Shown: positions 1 to 11,476 of the stretch, in pieces
Numbering within the stretch: the first letter of the stretch is position 1
Layout: every line of letters starts with the position of its first letter
Origin: Spisula solida
Lineage: Eukaryota; Mollusca; Bivalvia; Venerida; Mactridae
Length of the DNA: 64,000 nucleotides
Assembly (NCBI GenBank): GCA_947247005.1
Contig: OX365945.1
Coordinates: 33,038,551 to 33,102,550, forward strand
Reading direction: 5' to 3'
Notes under the pieces: generated by a model
The model's input: the letters and a program-made list of their open reading frames with translations, nothing else
Told to the model about the DNA's origin: nothing
Database searches by the model: none
Position numbers and translations under genes: made by a program

Positions 1-1560
1 CGAGTTTGATGGAACTGCACCCTGTGACACTGAAGCGTTGAATATACTACCCCCTGTGACACTGAAGCGTTGAATAAGAGCGCCAATGACGGGAGCCAGT
101 TCTGTAGTCTTTCAACAACTTGGTAGGTATGTTGTCTGGTCCGTTGCTTTATGTGGATCTAGGTCGATTAGGAGCTTCCTCAAACCCTCTGTCCGAGCGA
201 CGGCATGTCACATTCATAACCTATGTCCTTTCAAGCCTGCTTGTAGTAGTTGATGTCAGCTTCTGTTTCAGTAGTCCTGGCTCTGTGGAATGCTCTCTTC
301 TTTGTCCCCTCGCTTGGCTTTCCTGGTTATCCATGGTTGGTGGAAGCGCCGGGATGACATATTTGATGGTACAAATGTACGTGTGTTTGTATAGATGTCA
401 GTGGTGTGAGAGTAGCGCGAGACAAAGTCATTGATGAAGTCCTGGGCGGCTGTGCTAATGGTAGTATTGTCAACCTTCTTCCATAACAGTATATTTCTGG
501 GTGATGACTCCAGTCTTGCTGCTGTGGTCCTTACCTGTATAACTACAGCGTCATGGCCACTGACTTCTGGTAATGATTTACAGCGTTCTACTCTGGTTGG
601 GCTGTTTGTTATGAAGGGGTCCAGTGTGTTGTTTCCCCTTGTGGTGAAGTTGACAACTAGTTCTGAACTGATGTCTCGGACTGTGTCTATAGATAATCGG
701 CTAGTATGCCTAGGATAGTTGTTGCCTGTAATTATACCAGTTTCTAGTCAATGTCTGGTAACTGATGTCGCCAGCTAGCCAGATTGTAGATGTCGGATAG
801 ACAAGATGTAGATTTCTTCCATGTAGGCCTAGTCACTGCTGGGTGGCCAGTAGATCGATGCAGTGATGAGGGATTGCTGCCTTTACATATGAACTGTAAA
901 ATGTTCTTTTCATTAGCGGCACTGATGACTCCGCCATGCCTGTCCTGGGTACGATCTATCCTAGTTATGAGGTGGTATCCCTCTGGGAGGACCTTCCGAT
1001 CGTAGATTGCTGGATATAGCCATGCCTATGATTATGTCAGGGTCGGCTTCCTCATGTAAGAGCCTGACCGATGATCGCTTAGCCCTTACATTCTGGAAGT
1101 TACGACAATTACCCGTATACTCTCCTGATATACTTAGTACTCTTGTCTGTTTGTCTTCTGTTGTTTTAGTGTATTGGTGAAGATATAAACTGGGGGGATC
1201 CTGTGAAGCTGCTTGCTGAGTATAAACTACAGGTAGTGCTACTATCTGGGGTGGCTGGTACGTCTGAGAGGATGCTGTATATGTTCTCTGTGGCGATGGG
1301 CGTGTGGATCGAGTCGCCTGAGAGTTAAACAATGTTGAGAAGTTTGGTATCCCACAACTGAAGCAGGTCCAACTGGTGCCGGGCGTGAGACCCTTGTATA
1401 CTGTGAGTGACATACCCATGCACTTGGTGTGGTACATCATGGTGTGTAAACAATGCTATAAAATGATATGTGATGTCTAAGACTTCGCTTTCGAAGCATG
1501 ATTTAAGACAATATCGCAATACAAATGTACCAACAAAAATACTAGTAACTAGTATCACGC
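1..1560 (-). mobile_element. LINE retrotransposon relic (PHD-like finger, APE endonuclease, start of RT), truncated by window edge
   Basis: Read on the minus strand, this stretch gives a degraded non-LTR retrotransposon ORF. A Cys/His segment near 1440-1320 (YHTKCMG, then WTCFSCGIPNFSTLFNS) resembles the PHD-like finger at the start of many molluscan LINE ORFs. A Ser/Pro linker follows, then endonuclease motifs: ADPDIIIG near 1040, GYHLITRIDRTQDRHGGVI near 970-920, LPDID near 750, and a long intact piece at 660-480 with NFTTRGNNTLDPFITNSPT and LPEVSGHDAVVIQ, where SGHD matches the catalytic SDH box. WITRKAKRGDKKRAF lies near 300-260, and NGPDNIPTKLLKD (start of the reverse transcriptase) near 145-105. 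Frames change repeatedly and stops interrupt the ORF, so the copy is dead. A 35-37-bp direct duplication at 8-75 further disrupts the RT region. The rest of the RT lies beyond base 1. The clade (CR1/L2-like or similar) is inferred. Confidence 0.85.
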
Positions 1561-2000
1561 AAAAATCAGTATCAGTTTACTACAGGAGTAATGGATTGAC
1601 AGGTGGATAACGACACTAACTATACATGTATGAAGAAGTTCTCACCGCAATCGTCCACTCTTTTGAGGACAGCGGGCCCGAGTGTGAAGGGGGTATAAGT
1701 CACATTCGAAGGGGCAGTGGGTATAATATACGAATACACTTTCTAATGTGACCACACCCCCGCTACGTCCACCGAGAGGTCTCCAAGCACGATACTCGTC
1801 TAGAGTGTGACTGAAGTATAACACCAAGAAATGGATCCAGTAGTTATATTCATCAGTCCCCCGCCGAATGTAACGCATTAAACACCAGTGTTGCAAACGT
1901 GTCAAAGACACGGTACGCACTGGAACCACGTGGTCATAGCACAAACATTGAAATGACGCGGTGAGAACTTTACATTTTGTAATTACATTGAGAACACTTT
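1561..2000 (-). other. Possible LINE 5' leader or flanking DNA, no gene recognised
   Basis: This segment lies just upstream of the LINE ORF on the minus strand and is more GC-rich than its surroundings. A 100-codon open frame at 1944-1642 has no recognisable domain. It could be the untranslated leader of the LINE or unrelated flank. Confidence 0.3.
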
Positions 2001-2079
2001 GCTAGCTTATTATCGCGCCAATTAAGTTTTCATTGGCACCGCGGTCTGTATTGTAGGACTTTGTTATAATGAACTGGAA

Positions 2080-2245
2080 GACAATTCTCCCGTGGTGAGC
2101 CTCAACTGGTATAAAGTTTATGGACAATTCCCTGCGTTGAGCCTCAACTGTTATGAAGTTTATGGACAATTCCCCGTGTTGAGCCTCAATTTGTATGAAG
2201 TTCATAAACAATATCCCGTTTGGAGCCTCAATTTGTATGACAGCG
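2080..2245. repeat. Minisatellite, about 40-bp unit, roughly 4 copies
   Basis: The unit contains TGAGCCTCAACTG, TATGAAGTTTATGGACAATT and CCCGTGT. Copies start near 2095, 2136, 2176 and 2217 and diverge to the right. Open frames on both strands here reflect the repeat and not genes. Confidence 0.75.
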
Positions 2246-4115
2246 AAATGTATTGGCCATTTGTTTACCTTTAAATAAGAAAATAGTTCGTCGTTTATTT
2301 TCTTTATGCAGATTATTTAGGTAAAACAAACTCATGATAAATACATGTTTTGACAAAAAATCATTTTATAAACATTTCTGTTAAAAAACAATTATGTTAT
2401 TAATGCTAATGAACTTCTACGCATTAGTGTTTACTAGCGTATTAAATTTTCTTTTATGTTGTTTACATCATACGCGATGTCGTCATTTAATGAAACGATT
2501 TATTTCATTGGCTGGTTTAACCATGTGACCAAGAACGGCGTTCGCTGATTTTTGGACGCCATATTGATTACAACGCAGTTTCAGAACCATTTCGACGCAA
2601 TCTATACAGGAGTGCCTTATTAGCGTCGAAACCATAAGTGCCCTAAATCACACGAACCCCATCGAATACCTGGTAATATTGGCCTTTTAAATCGGTAAAA
2701 TGATTGAATAAATCGGCACGCGCCGTTTCGATAACCTAATGTAAACAATCACTTGTGTAAGTAGGATGTACGGGTTACGCGTGAATTTCCTAAAGACCGT
2801 TATCCGTACTGTACGGAACACGGGGTTGAAAACAAACTTTCCCACGGTATATTGACCAACATAATGATTGTAGATTATGTACACTGAAGAAATTTATTGG
2901 GTTTTAATTTAGTAATGTTATAGTTAGTTACTTATTTCGTTTTTGTTATTTTTGATATACATGTAGATCTATACGGTCTTTAAACATCATGCTTATTGTA
3001 AATGTTGGAATAAATTATGATACATGAACTATACGTTTTATGTGTTTTAATTTCCAATTATTATTAAAATGTACGTCAAAACAAGGTGATATTTGTAATT
3101 GCAAATTTTGTCAGTGATTGCAAAGACTATCAGGTCGAGGTCAAATTATGGATATGATCGTGTAGTGATTGTATGTTTTAGGTACATCTTTGTATTTTAT
3201 GACTATTATTGGTGTCAATCGCGAGATTAAGGTTCATTCTTCGTGCACATGCTTTATATTTCATAGTGGTTTGACGTTTTCATATATTGTTTAAGAGCTG
3301 AAAGTGCGCAAAAAATCTGTGCGCAAACTCCGGCCGTGTTTTGGTCTTCTTGGTGTCCGTCTGTAATGGCTGGACCGTCAGAATTTAAAAGCAGCCACTT
3401 GCAGACAGCTTAGCTTATCTGTCTATTTCAGAATGGTAAGAGTTTTTTTTTAGGAAATATGCATCAAGGAAGCCCGATTTTTTCTCCATTTAGTGGTAAT
3501 CAGTGCAGTGCTATGGCCCTTATAGCATTGTTAGCTTTCTTTCAATGTTCGCACGATATTTTTTACCTAAAGATGTTGATGGAATATTGCACGAAGGAAA
3601 TCGACTTTATGGACAAGTCAGTCAAAATCTTGGACAGATTCGTTATCTGAGTCATTCAGATTTAAGTTCCTTAATATTCAAAATGAAAATATATTTGTTA
3701 TTATTCACTATAGCCAATATATTTTGAAAAATGCCACACCTGCTGTTTCTTATGAAGATCAATTATATATGTCTTTACAGTTTTACATAATTTCTTTTAC
3801 GGTGCCCTTTGATGCTTTGCATCAATGGTTATCTTGTTACAGATTGTCACGACGTTCAGTTACCATGGCAGCATCCTTGTCAGTTTGTGGTGCTTTTATT
3901 TGGGAACGGAGCCTCATCATGCGACTGGCGTCATCATCGGTCACCCGTGTTCAATACATCACGTTATTACTTGTTAATTCTAGAAACATATAGACAAATT
4001 ACTGAAATTAGCACTTGTAAAGCTCAGATGCGATTCAATTCAATGACAACAAATTATTATCAAATTATAAGTATCATATAAACACGTTTTAGCTGAATAC
4101 ATTTATAAAGACTGA
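2246..4115. other. Intergenic stretch without a recognised gene
   Basis: Only short open frames without domain resemblance were seen. A locally CpG-richer patch near 2470-2640 could mark an old promoter, but no first exon can be supported. The frames at 3459-4081 look random. Confidence 0.4.
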
Positions 4116-4302
4116 AACTACAGCACAACCTCTGTAGAGCAACACCCTTTGGGATCTGCAAATATTGGCCGTTGTGTAGAGGTTGTTGCTCTACAGAGGT
4201 TATATTGAGTGTAAATATTACCTAAGGAAAATGTTGAATGTGTTGTTGTAGAGAGGTTGTTGCTTTACAGAGTGTCGCTCTGAGGAGGTTGTACTGTACA
4301 TA
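4116..4302. mobile_element. Inverted-repeat element, possibly pogo/Tigger-like MITE
   Basis: AACCTCTGTAGAGCAACA at 4126-4143 is the inverted complement of TGTTGCTCTACAGAGGTT at 4183-4200, forming a hairpin. A further GTTGTTGCTTTACAGAG and a terminal GAGGTTGTACTGTACAT follow. Related AGAGGTTG-type sequence occurs at 29448-29560 and near 36310-36515. The superfamily is an inference from the ends. Confidence 0.6.
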
Positions 4303-4504
4303 CCTTCTGAAACGTAACATTTTCATTATGTATGTTATTCAATCATTATAGTTCAATGTTTGTTTTAATTATTATGAAGTTTATGCCCAATCAATCTGAT
4401 TAAAATCATATCCTCAAACCCGCTTAGGAAGATCAAGTACTATAGTCAGATTGATGACCAAGTGACATTGGGTACACGATTATTGTAATATCTAGTGTAT
4501 AGTC

Positions 4505-4830
4505 ATTCGGTTGTTCCATTTGGCTTTACGATTATCTAACTAAAATGATTATTGTCTGATTGTTGATTAACTTGTGAATATACTCACAGGTAACTGTATC
4601 ATTGATTAAGAATAAAAAATAAAAAAAAATTGTATAATTTATATATTCATAATATAAACTCTTAATCAATGACACAGTTACCTGTGAACATACTGTGCTG
4701 AATAGAACTACGGTTTATAGTCATTTGTCTCATAGCTCTATTTGAAGCACAGCATGTTCACAAGTTAATCAACAATCAGACATTAATCATTTTAGTTAGA
4801 TAATCGTAAAGCCAATTGAACTAACCTATA
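4505..4830. mobile_element. Large palindromic MITE, host of a nested insertion
   Basis: The left arm (GGCTTTACGATTATCTAACT, 4522 onward, continuing to TTGATTAACTTGTGAATA near 4580) is the inverted complement of the right arm ending AGTTAGATAATCGTAAAGCC at 4793-4812. The arms are about 70 bp. Past the nested element the arm resumes with ACTGTGCTG, matching CAGCACAGCATGTT on the other side, which shows that the inner element landed inside one arm. Confidence 0.75.
4585..4686. mobile_element. hAT-like palindromic MITE, copy 1 (nested)
   Basis: The element starts CACAGGTAACTGTATCATTG and ends with the inverted complement CAATGACACAGTTACCTGTG around an A/T-rich centre. It is flanked by AATATACT (4577-4584) and AACATACT (4687-4694), an 8-bp target duplication with one mismatch. 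An 8-bp duplication is typical of hAT transposons. A second copy is at 32555-32649. Confidence 0.8.
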
Positions 4831-5328
4831 CGACGGTTAGATATTATCAAAAGCCTAATGCTTCAGTTTAATATGTTTTTATATAGCGCGGGTATAAGAT
4901 AAACGGTATGCCACACTTTTAGGAATAAGTCCAGATTAAGAATATGAAAAAAGAACAATTTATTGCACATAGACAATATATACCTTGTGGAGCTATATTA
5001 ATAGATTAAATTTAGTGTATCCGTACGTTTTAATCCCCCCACTAATGTCAACTGTATTACTATTTCGTGCATTCGTATTTACATTTGGTTTTCCATAATT
5101 GTTATGTCGGGCTAATCTTAATAATAAATTAACGCATGTTTAACTTTAGGCTTTTTTCTTGTTATTCTTTTCAGCATTAGTTAGCATTAAGTACTTTTGT
5201 AAATAAACTAGTGTGATAAATGTGTACGTGTAATTGCCGAATTGGAAAGCACTAAGTGATTTGTGGATTTGAAACTTTTTGACTGGTCTGGACTAGATTT
5301 TAAGAAGGAGAACATTACAATTCCAAAT

Positions 5329-8300
5329 ATGGTAAGATTTCTTCATTTATTTTTACATTATTTCTATTCTGCATGCAGATTAAATGTAACCTGCTATAAA
5401 ACTCCAGTTAACGGTCATTTTACCGCCTCGATAGCGTAGTGGTAGAGCGTCCGGGGTTCATTCCGTCACAGCATAATACAAAAAAGACGAAATATGAATG
5501 GTACTGTGTTCACAATTCTGATGGTTTCATGTTAAAGAATTGTATTTGCCATTTTTCATGTCAAGCATGTAATAAACATACTTAGTAGATAAACAAAATC
5601 CAATCAATTGCATTGGATTCTTAGGTTCATCATGATTTTCAATTCAATTTCTTGCTGGCATTGGCTTTTGGTGTTCTCTTTAATGCATTGGTATATGTAT
5701 CTTTCGCTGATAATGGTTTGTCTTTTACATAAACATTGGTTGCTGTAGCTTTTCCATGTTTACAAACGCAAAATTATACAAAATTGAATTGCGAATTTTC
5801 TTAATCTTACCTGGGAGGCGGCTTCTCACGAGCTTTATGCAAATGACGTATGAATATTTGGAAACAGAATTCCTAACATATATCATACTACCTCAATGAT
5901 GTTAGCATGTAAGAAACTTTGTGAATGAAAAAATAAATGTAGCTAATATAGCCGTGCCTCATATTTCCGTGGTACCCCTATTTCCGTGGTATGGGATATA
6001 AACAGTTGTGTGGACCATCAACACAAAATACACCTTTTAAGAAGTGCACTATCACTCATCTTTCATAATTTCAGCAAAAAGTTCCAAAATAAGTGAATAA
6101 GCAAAAAAATGGCTTTTATCAAATTTTTCACCAAAAAAGAGTACATAATTTCCTAGTTTTTCAAAGCAGCTTACTTGCTAAACCTCCTATAACAACTTGA
6201 TACATTACAGCTTATGTTATATAGTCTTCTATCGATGGCGACACCTGTCTAAATATTTTTGACTGGATTTTTAACAGGTGAATGTCTTGTCGGTGGCGCA
6301 AAGAACTGTTTACAACGGATACCATGGAAATATGGGTATCCGCTCTATATGTATACACAGGAGTAGGGTTTTTTTCCTAAGTTTATTTGTTTATGTTTTA
6401 GCCCGATGTAAACAATGAATTAGAATAAACTCATAAACCAAAGATGCCTTTTATCATTCAGTGACAGGCTGTAACCAGTATGGACATTTTTAACATTTTA
6501 TCTCAGTTTATATTTAAGTACAGTGGAAATACGAGGCACCAGTATACTCACTGGCAATCATTCCCTGAGATATACATTTCGCTGGCTTAGAATTAGAAGG
6601 TTGTACATGTAAGTGCTACTTACGACTTTATAAGACTCTTACATATCTGAAATTTGCATCTCAATGCGCTTCTTATAAACCATTTTCATAAAAATCGGAA
6701 GTGGTCATGTTGATCAAACTGAAGTTGAAAAAAACTTGTTTTTCCATATAGTAAGTAAAGAGTAGTTTTCGGACAGTTTTTTCTTGTTTTCTCAAAATAT
6801 CGAGTTTGTACTTACAGCCTTCTAATTCTAAGCCAGCGATAAATCATAATTATACATAGATCAAATCTTATCATATACGCCATTTACTTACTATACAACA
6901 TTAAACGTTCAATATTGAATAACATTAAAAGATGCATTCAATTCAATCTGATTAAAATCGTATTCTCAATAAACATTTCGCATTACTTTTATTCTTGTAT
7001 TCAGTTGTGCGCATCACCAGTGCTGCACATACAGCCTAACAGCGCGAACCATATTCATAGTGGCAGTTTGCCGTGTATGTGTTTTGCATATTCATTTCAA
7101 TGTACATTTCACGTCTTTTTTCAGAGTGACAAGCCAGAGAAATGTACGTATTCTTCAGATTTAGACATAAACTAATTACATAACAGTATAGAGTTCCTGA
7201 CTGAACCAAAATGCAAATCGATTTATTTAAACAGTGAGGGTGTTTTGAATTTGAGCAGTAAAAGCTAGCGCCATTAGTATATATTGTATGTACAATGTAT
7301 GCATTTTTTTGTAAAAGTTTACCTCATGTTTACAAATTTTATCCTCATACATCAGTGGTTAGTCAAGTTCCCAGACTACCACTATATCACTGGTGAAGAA
7401 TACTCTGCTGAACGAGAATGACAAATTTAGACATGCGTTTTCTGAGAATCACTGTGATTTTTCACGGCGTGAATCCCCTGGCAAAACGGATGATCGGATC
7501 AAATACCGTCTCGAACTGGTGGAGTGGTACACCAATAGTGTTGTTGTTTGACAGCAATTTTTTCTGTTATATACAGCCGTGTCTATTAACCTAACCTTTG
7601 TTCCTGGAATTAGTCAGTAGGCCTACTAATTTGTTCTTTCACACGCAAACTGGTACCGTTTGCAAATGTTGAGAACATGCACAAAACCAATCTCATGGAA
7701 GCTAGATCATTGAATTTACAACATATTCAATCTCTGTCGATGGCGCGTACGCAATCCCCTTAGTGATATTCTTCTGTTCCGGCATATTTGGACAATTCAA
7801 ACATGATAATAACATGTTTGACATGGCAAATGAATACATCGTTTTCTCAATAGTTTCTACATACATGTATAAACAGGGATTGTTTATCGTAAAATTTATT
7901 ATTCAACATATATAAAGAACATGTGCCATTTGCACTAAAGTATTTGTAAATAGGACACAGTGCTCACTACGAAAAGCCTTTAAACGAATGTGTGCATTTT
8001 GCATTTAGTAAATCCGCGAATTTTAATACCTGCGATAATTAATAATTTTACAGTTATATAAACTATACCATAAGGATTGATCAATATTACAGACTGGAGA
8101 GAAAAGTTCGACAACTATGACAGAAATAAGGACGGAGTTATCACACTTAATGAGTTAGGACGATTCTTACAGTACGTCGGTTTCTATCCAACAGATGAAG
8201 AGGAAAAGGAATACATAAAAACGTTTGATAAGAACAGTAAGTACATGTAAACATAAAACACCATCGTCATAATGTCGGCTCTCGACTGAAATTTAAATGT

Positions 8301-10974
8301 GTTTGGATGAGCTATTTTGGTTAAATTAATCCACACAAAGAGGACTTGGTGACTTCACTCAAATTTGTCCGAGTTATACAAGGTAGTTTTTGGTTATAAA
8401 CACATACCTGTTTGTATTCCTCCACACAACTTGGTATTTTCGTGCAAAAGGTCACAGTTTTTGCCCGAAACCGACTAAACTGCCTGGATTAGGAATGACG
8501 TTTTTATGCCTGTAGACACGAATATAAAACTGAGTTTTAGTCTTATTTATAATTTCTTCGTTAATTGACATGTTTTACACTGGTGAATTATATTCTCGGG
8601 ACCAGTCAATATGCTCGGAACTTGTAGTGGTATTCCTACACATGTGTGTACATTCTCATATATTACGATTGTAGAGAATGATGGATTAGACTTCGAGGAA
8701 ATGTACGAATTGATCAAAACACTGCCAGACCCGAGTGGGGAACTGATGGAGGCATTTCGCTTGCATGATAAAAATGGTGATGGTCACATAGACAAACAGG
8801 AGCTGAAAGGTACCTACAGTAAAATCTAAATTAACTTATGACCATGTTATTTTATTATATTAGGAACTCCGTTTTCAAGAAAGACCATTGAAAGTTTTGC
8901 TCTTATTTTTAAGTTGACAATCAAATTAACAAAAGCAACACTATGAAACGACTCACACAATGGCTTTTCTATAAATGATGACAATGTAATGCGTTTGTAG
9001 ACGTTTGACATGCAATGGGTTCTTGTTTTACATGCGCGGCACTAGTCCAAGGTCCTTGACGATGATCATTCCATTTCATTAAAGGTCGACACGTCAGTTT
9101 AAATAAAATACCATTTAGTTATGGTATCCAGAACTAGGGTGATACATGCAAGCCAGCTTGATAGTACTGCCAAATATTATTGAACATTTAACTTACCATC
9201 GTATCGGAGGTATTTCGTTTTGTATTGGGCGTGTTTTGTACATTAAGGATCTGGAGTTCTAACATTCATTAACTACGATGTTCCATAGAAATTCATGCAC
9301 TAAATGGACGTGTGTATTTCACATCTGCAGTGCTATAGAATACGTTTACCAACACATGTACATCTGTAGTTTCTATTTAACGGTTATCTGTATCGAGTTT
9401 CTTTGTCAGCGTTTTTCAACACATTAGCTCTCATTGCCCTTTGCTCCTCGGTAAACTTTCGAGGCACCTATTAGACCTATCCTTCATTTAAGCCATGTGA
9501 AAACCTTGTGAGTTATCACACATTAGAATGTCAAGATATATATGCCATCTTGGACACCACCGAACTATCATCTTTATTCAGACGTCTTACAGCAGCAGTT
9601 TTCTCTGACGTCACAACTCGTATTTTGGGACGGTCAGGTTGAGCTTAATCTTTAAATTCTGCCTAAACATGTATAAATTCACGTACTGGTCACCTAGGTA
9701 AACATTTTACTCTGATGCTGTAGGCTTCTTATACATGTACTTCATATATCGTTGGCTTAGAATTAGAAGGTCGTAAGTACAAAATTAATATTTTGAGAAA
9801 ACAAGAAAAAACTGTCTGAAAACTACTCTTTGCTTATGGAAAAACAAGCTTTTTCAACTTCAGTTTGGTCAGCATGACCACTTCCGATTTTCATGAAAAT
9901 AGGCTCAAAAGAAGCGCCTTGAAATGCATATTTCAAATACGCATGAGTCTTGTGCCTTCTAATTCTAAGCAAGCGATATATGAAGTATAGAAGTCTACAA
10001 TTCCACGGAATTGTGTTTGAAGTTGTGTCCTATTTCATAAAGTATGGTGTAAAAACCCTCGAGAATTTATAACTTGCTTGTATTTAAATGTAGCGTTTAT
10101 GTTGTTTCAGCTATCTTTGTCAGTGGAAGTTTCTGTCCTGATGATATTGATGGTTTATTTGAACTTGTTGACGTAAATAATGATGGTAAAATAGAATATA
10201 AAGGTAAGATATTTTATACTTGGACCAAGTATAAAAGGGTCCCTGATAGATACGATCAGAAAATAATAGTATTCTTAACTAAAAATATCCCCGCGTCAAT
10301 AAATTGTTCTCACAGGGGATACAACAATCCAGTTTTGATAGAGTTGTCCTGATCAGAATCTTAGCTCGGACGAACAAGTGGATATATAATATAATAACCA
10401 CACTTTAGCAAAATTGCAGGGGTGATCTGGTCTCCCTACCCCATCCCCTTCCTTGGACCAAAGCTTGAGTAGAAACACCGTTTTGACACCCCCAGTTCTG
10501 GGCTGGTATTCACAAAGCATCTCAAGGGAAATCTTAAATATTTTGACTTAAGTGAAAAAAATGAGCTGCACGTATTTCCTAAGATACGAAGAATAACCCA
10601 TGGCGTCTTTGTGATTATTTTATCCCTTTACATAATGCTTCTAAATTTTATAGAAAAATATAATCTTGGATTTTTCCGTTTAGCTGATACAGTTAAGGAA
10701 ATTTTAAGATTTTAAGAAAATTCTAAGTTTTCCCTTAAGATGCTTTGTCACAGACACAACATATTTTATGTCATGATTTTTTCATTCGATCATTGTCGAT
10801 GATTGAACAGTCAAACAAAGATGACTTATGAGTAGTGCTTTTAAAGCAACATTGATTGATCACCATGATACAAGAGATAAGATTTACATGGTAAGACTAG
10901 TCACACATTATTATAATAATCTGCCAACTTCTTGTATTTCAGAATTTGTGGAGCTGTTTGGTCAGGACAGCTAA
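5329..10974 (+). CDS. Calmodulin-like protein with four EF-hands, six exons, 141 aa
   Basis: Small cytosolic calcium-sensor type protein. Coding exons are 5329-5331 (ATG only), 7125-7143 (19-nt microexon), 8093-8236, 8675-8809, 10111-10203 and 10943-10974 (stop TAA). All junctions have GT donors and AG acceptors and keep one frame (426 nt, 142 codons with stop). The first intron directly follows ATG, as in many metazoan calmodulin genes, and the later introns are all phase 1. The protein starts MSDKPEKYWREKFDNYD. The EF-hand loops are DRNKDGVITLNE, DKNKNDGLDFEE, DKNGDGHIDKQE and DVNNDGKIEYKE. Loops 1, 3 and 4 are canonical. Loop 2 has Asp at position 6, where Gly is usual, and Gly at 7, though residues 1, 3, 5 and 12 can still bind. 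No signal peptide or membrane segment is seen. It is close to the calmodulin length (149 aa) but divergent; troponin-C-like is an alternative. The biological target is unknown. Confidence 0.9.
5424..5472 (+). mobile_element. tRNA-derived SINE head with internal deletion
   Basis: GCCTCGATAGCGTAGTGGTA followed by GAGCGTCCG carries a good Pol III A-box (TAGCGTAGTGG). GGTTCATTCC, a weak B-box, follows almost at once, so the middle of the tRNA-like region is missing. It lies in intron 1 of the EF-hand gene. It is not a functional tRNA. Confidence 0.6.
5952..6541. mobile_element. Inverted-repeat element in intron 1 of the EF-hand gene
   Basis: Imperfect ends GTGCCTCATATTTCCGTGG (near 5955) and CAGTGGAAATACGAGGCAC (near 6521) are inverted to each other. 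An inner pair, GGTACCCCTATTTCCGTGG and GGATACCATGGAAATATGGG, gives a second hairpin. No ORF is seen, so it is non-autonomous. Confidence 0.5.
6569..6845. mobile_element. GGCTTAGAAT MITE, copy 1
   Basis: The ends are CGCTGGCTTAGAATTAGAAG and its inverted complement CTTCTAATTCTAAGCCAGCG. The inside shares blocks with 9738-9987 (GACCACTTCCGATTTT, AACTGTCTGAAAACTACTCT), in the opposite orientation. Other members are at 13460-13566 and 18553-19505. Confidence 0.8.
9738..9987. mobile_element. GGCTTAGAAT MITE, copy 2
   Basis: This copy lies in intron 4 of the EF-hand gene. The palindrome extends past the core end: TACTTCATATATCG on the left mirrors CGATATATGAAGTA on the right. It is about 250 bp with no coding capacity. 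Confidence 0.8.
10497..10755. mobile_element. CACAAAGCATCT MITE, copy 1
   Basis: ATTCACAAAGCATCTCAAGG at the left faces CCCTTAAGATGCTTTGTCAC at the right. Related sequence occurs at 13600-13860 and 56040-56270. It lies in the last intron of the EF-hand gene. Confidence 0.6.
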
Positions 10975-11091
10975 TTGACTACACAAGAAAGATTTATTGA
11001 AGTCACATCATCATTGACCCTCACTGCAATAACCAATCTTTATGTTGCTTTCATGTTTGTGTACAGTGTATTTAGATAAAATATGTTATAA

Positions 11092-11097
11092 AATAAA
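11092..11097 (+). terminator. Poly(A) signal of the EF-hand gene
   Basis: AATAAA lies about 120 bases after the stop codon and is the first good signal downstream. A short 3' UTR would end just before the 28-bp minisatellite. Confidence 0.65.
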
Positions 11098-11149
11098 CAG
11101 AAAATGTATATACATGTACATTTTGTAGTATATTGTTCTTATGGGAAAA

Positions 11150-11476
11150 ACGAGACCTTAACCATTGTGAGCCTTAAACAAGGCCTTGATCATTGTGAGC
11201 CTTAAACAAGGCCTTTACCATTGTGAGCCTTAAACAAGACCTTGACCATTGTGAGCATTGAACAAGACCTTTACCATTGTGAGCCTTAAACAAGGTCTTT
11301 ACCATTGTGAGCCTTAAACAAGACCTTGACCATTGTGAGCCTTAAACAAGACCTTAACCATTGTGAGCCTTAAACAAGACATTGACCATTGTGAGCCTTA
11401 AACAAGACCTTGACCATTGTGAGCCTTAAACAAGGTCTTTACCATTGTGAGCCTTAAACAAGACCTTTACCATCAT
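11150..11476. repeat. 28-bp minisatellite, about 11 copies
   Basis: The unit contains CATTGTGAGCCTTAAACAAG and GACCTTGAC, at 28-bp spacing (for example CATTGTGAG at 11163 and 11191). The copies are very similar, so the array is young. It lies directly behind the EF-hand gene's 3' end. Confidence 0.9.

Noticed and set aside
120..1005. Open frames on the plus strand at the left edge
   Set aside because: They are antisense to the LINE relic, whose minus-strand motifs (endonuclease, RT) are recognisable.
1642..1944. 100-codon minus-strand frame
   Set aside because: No domain resemblance; it lies next to the LINE and could be its leader.
3459..4081. Overlapping plus-strand frames of 63-90 codons
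   Set aside because: Low-complexity A/T-rich translation without splice sites or motifs, and several overlap in different frames.
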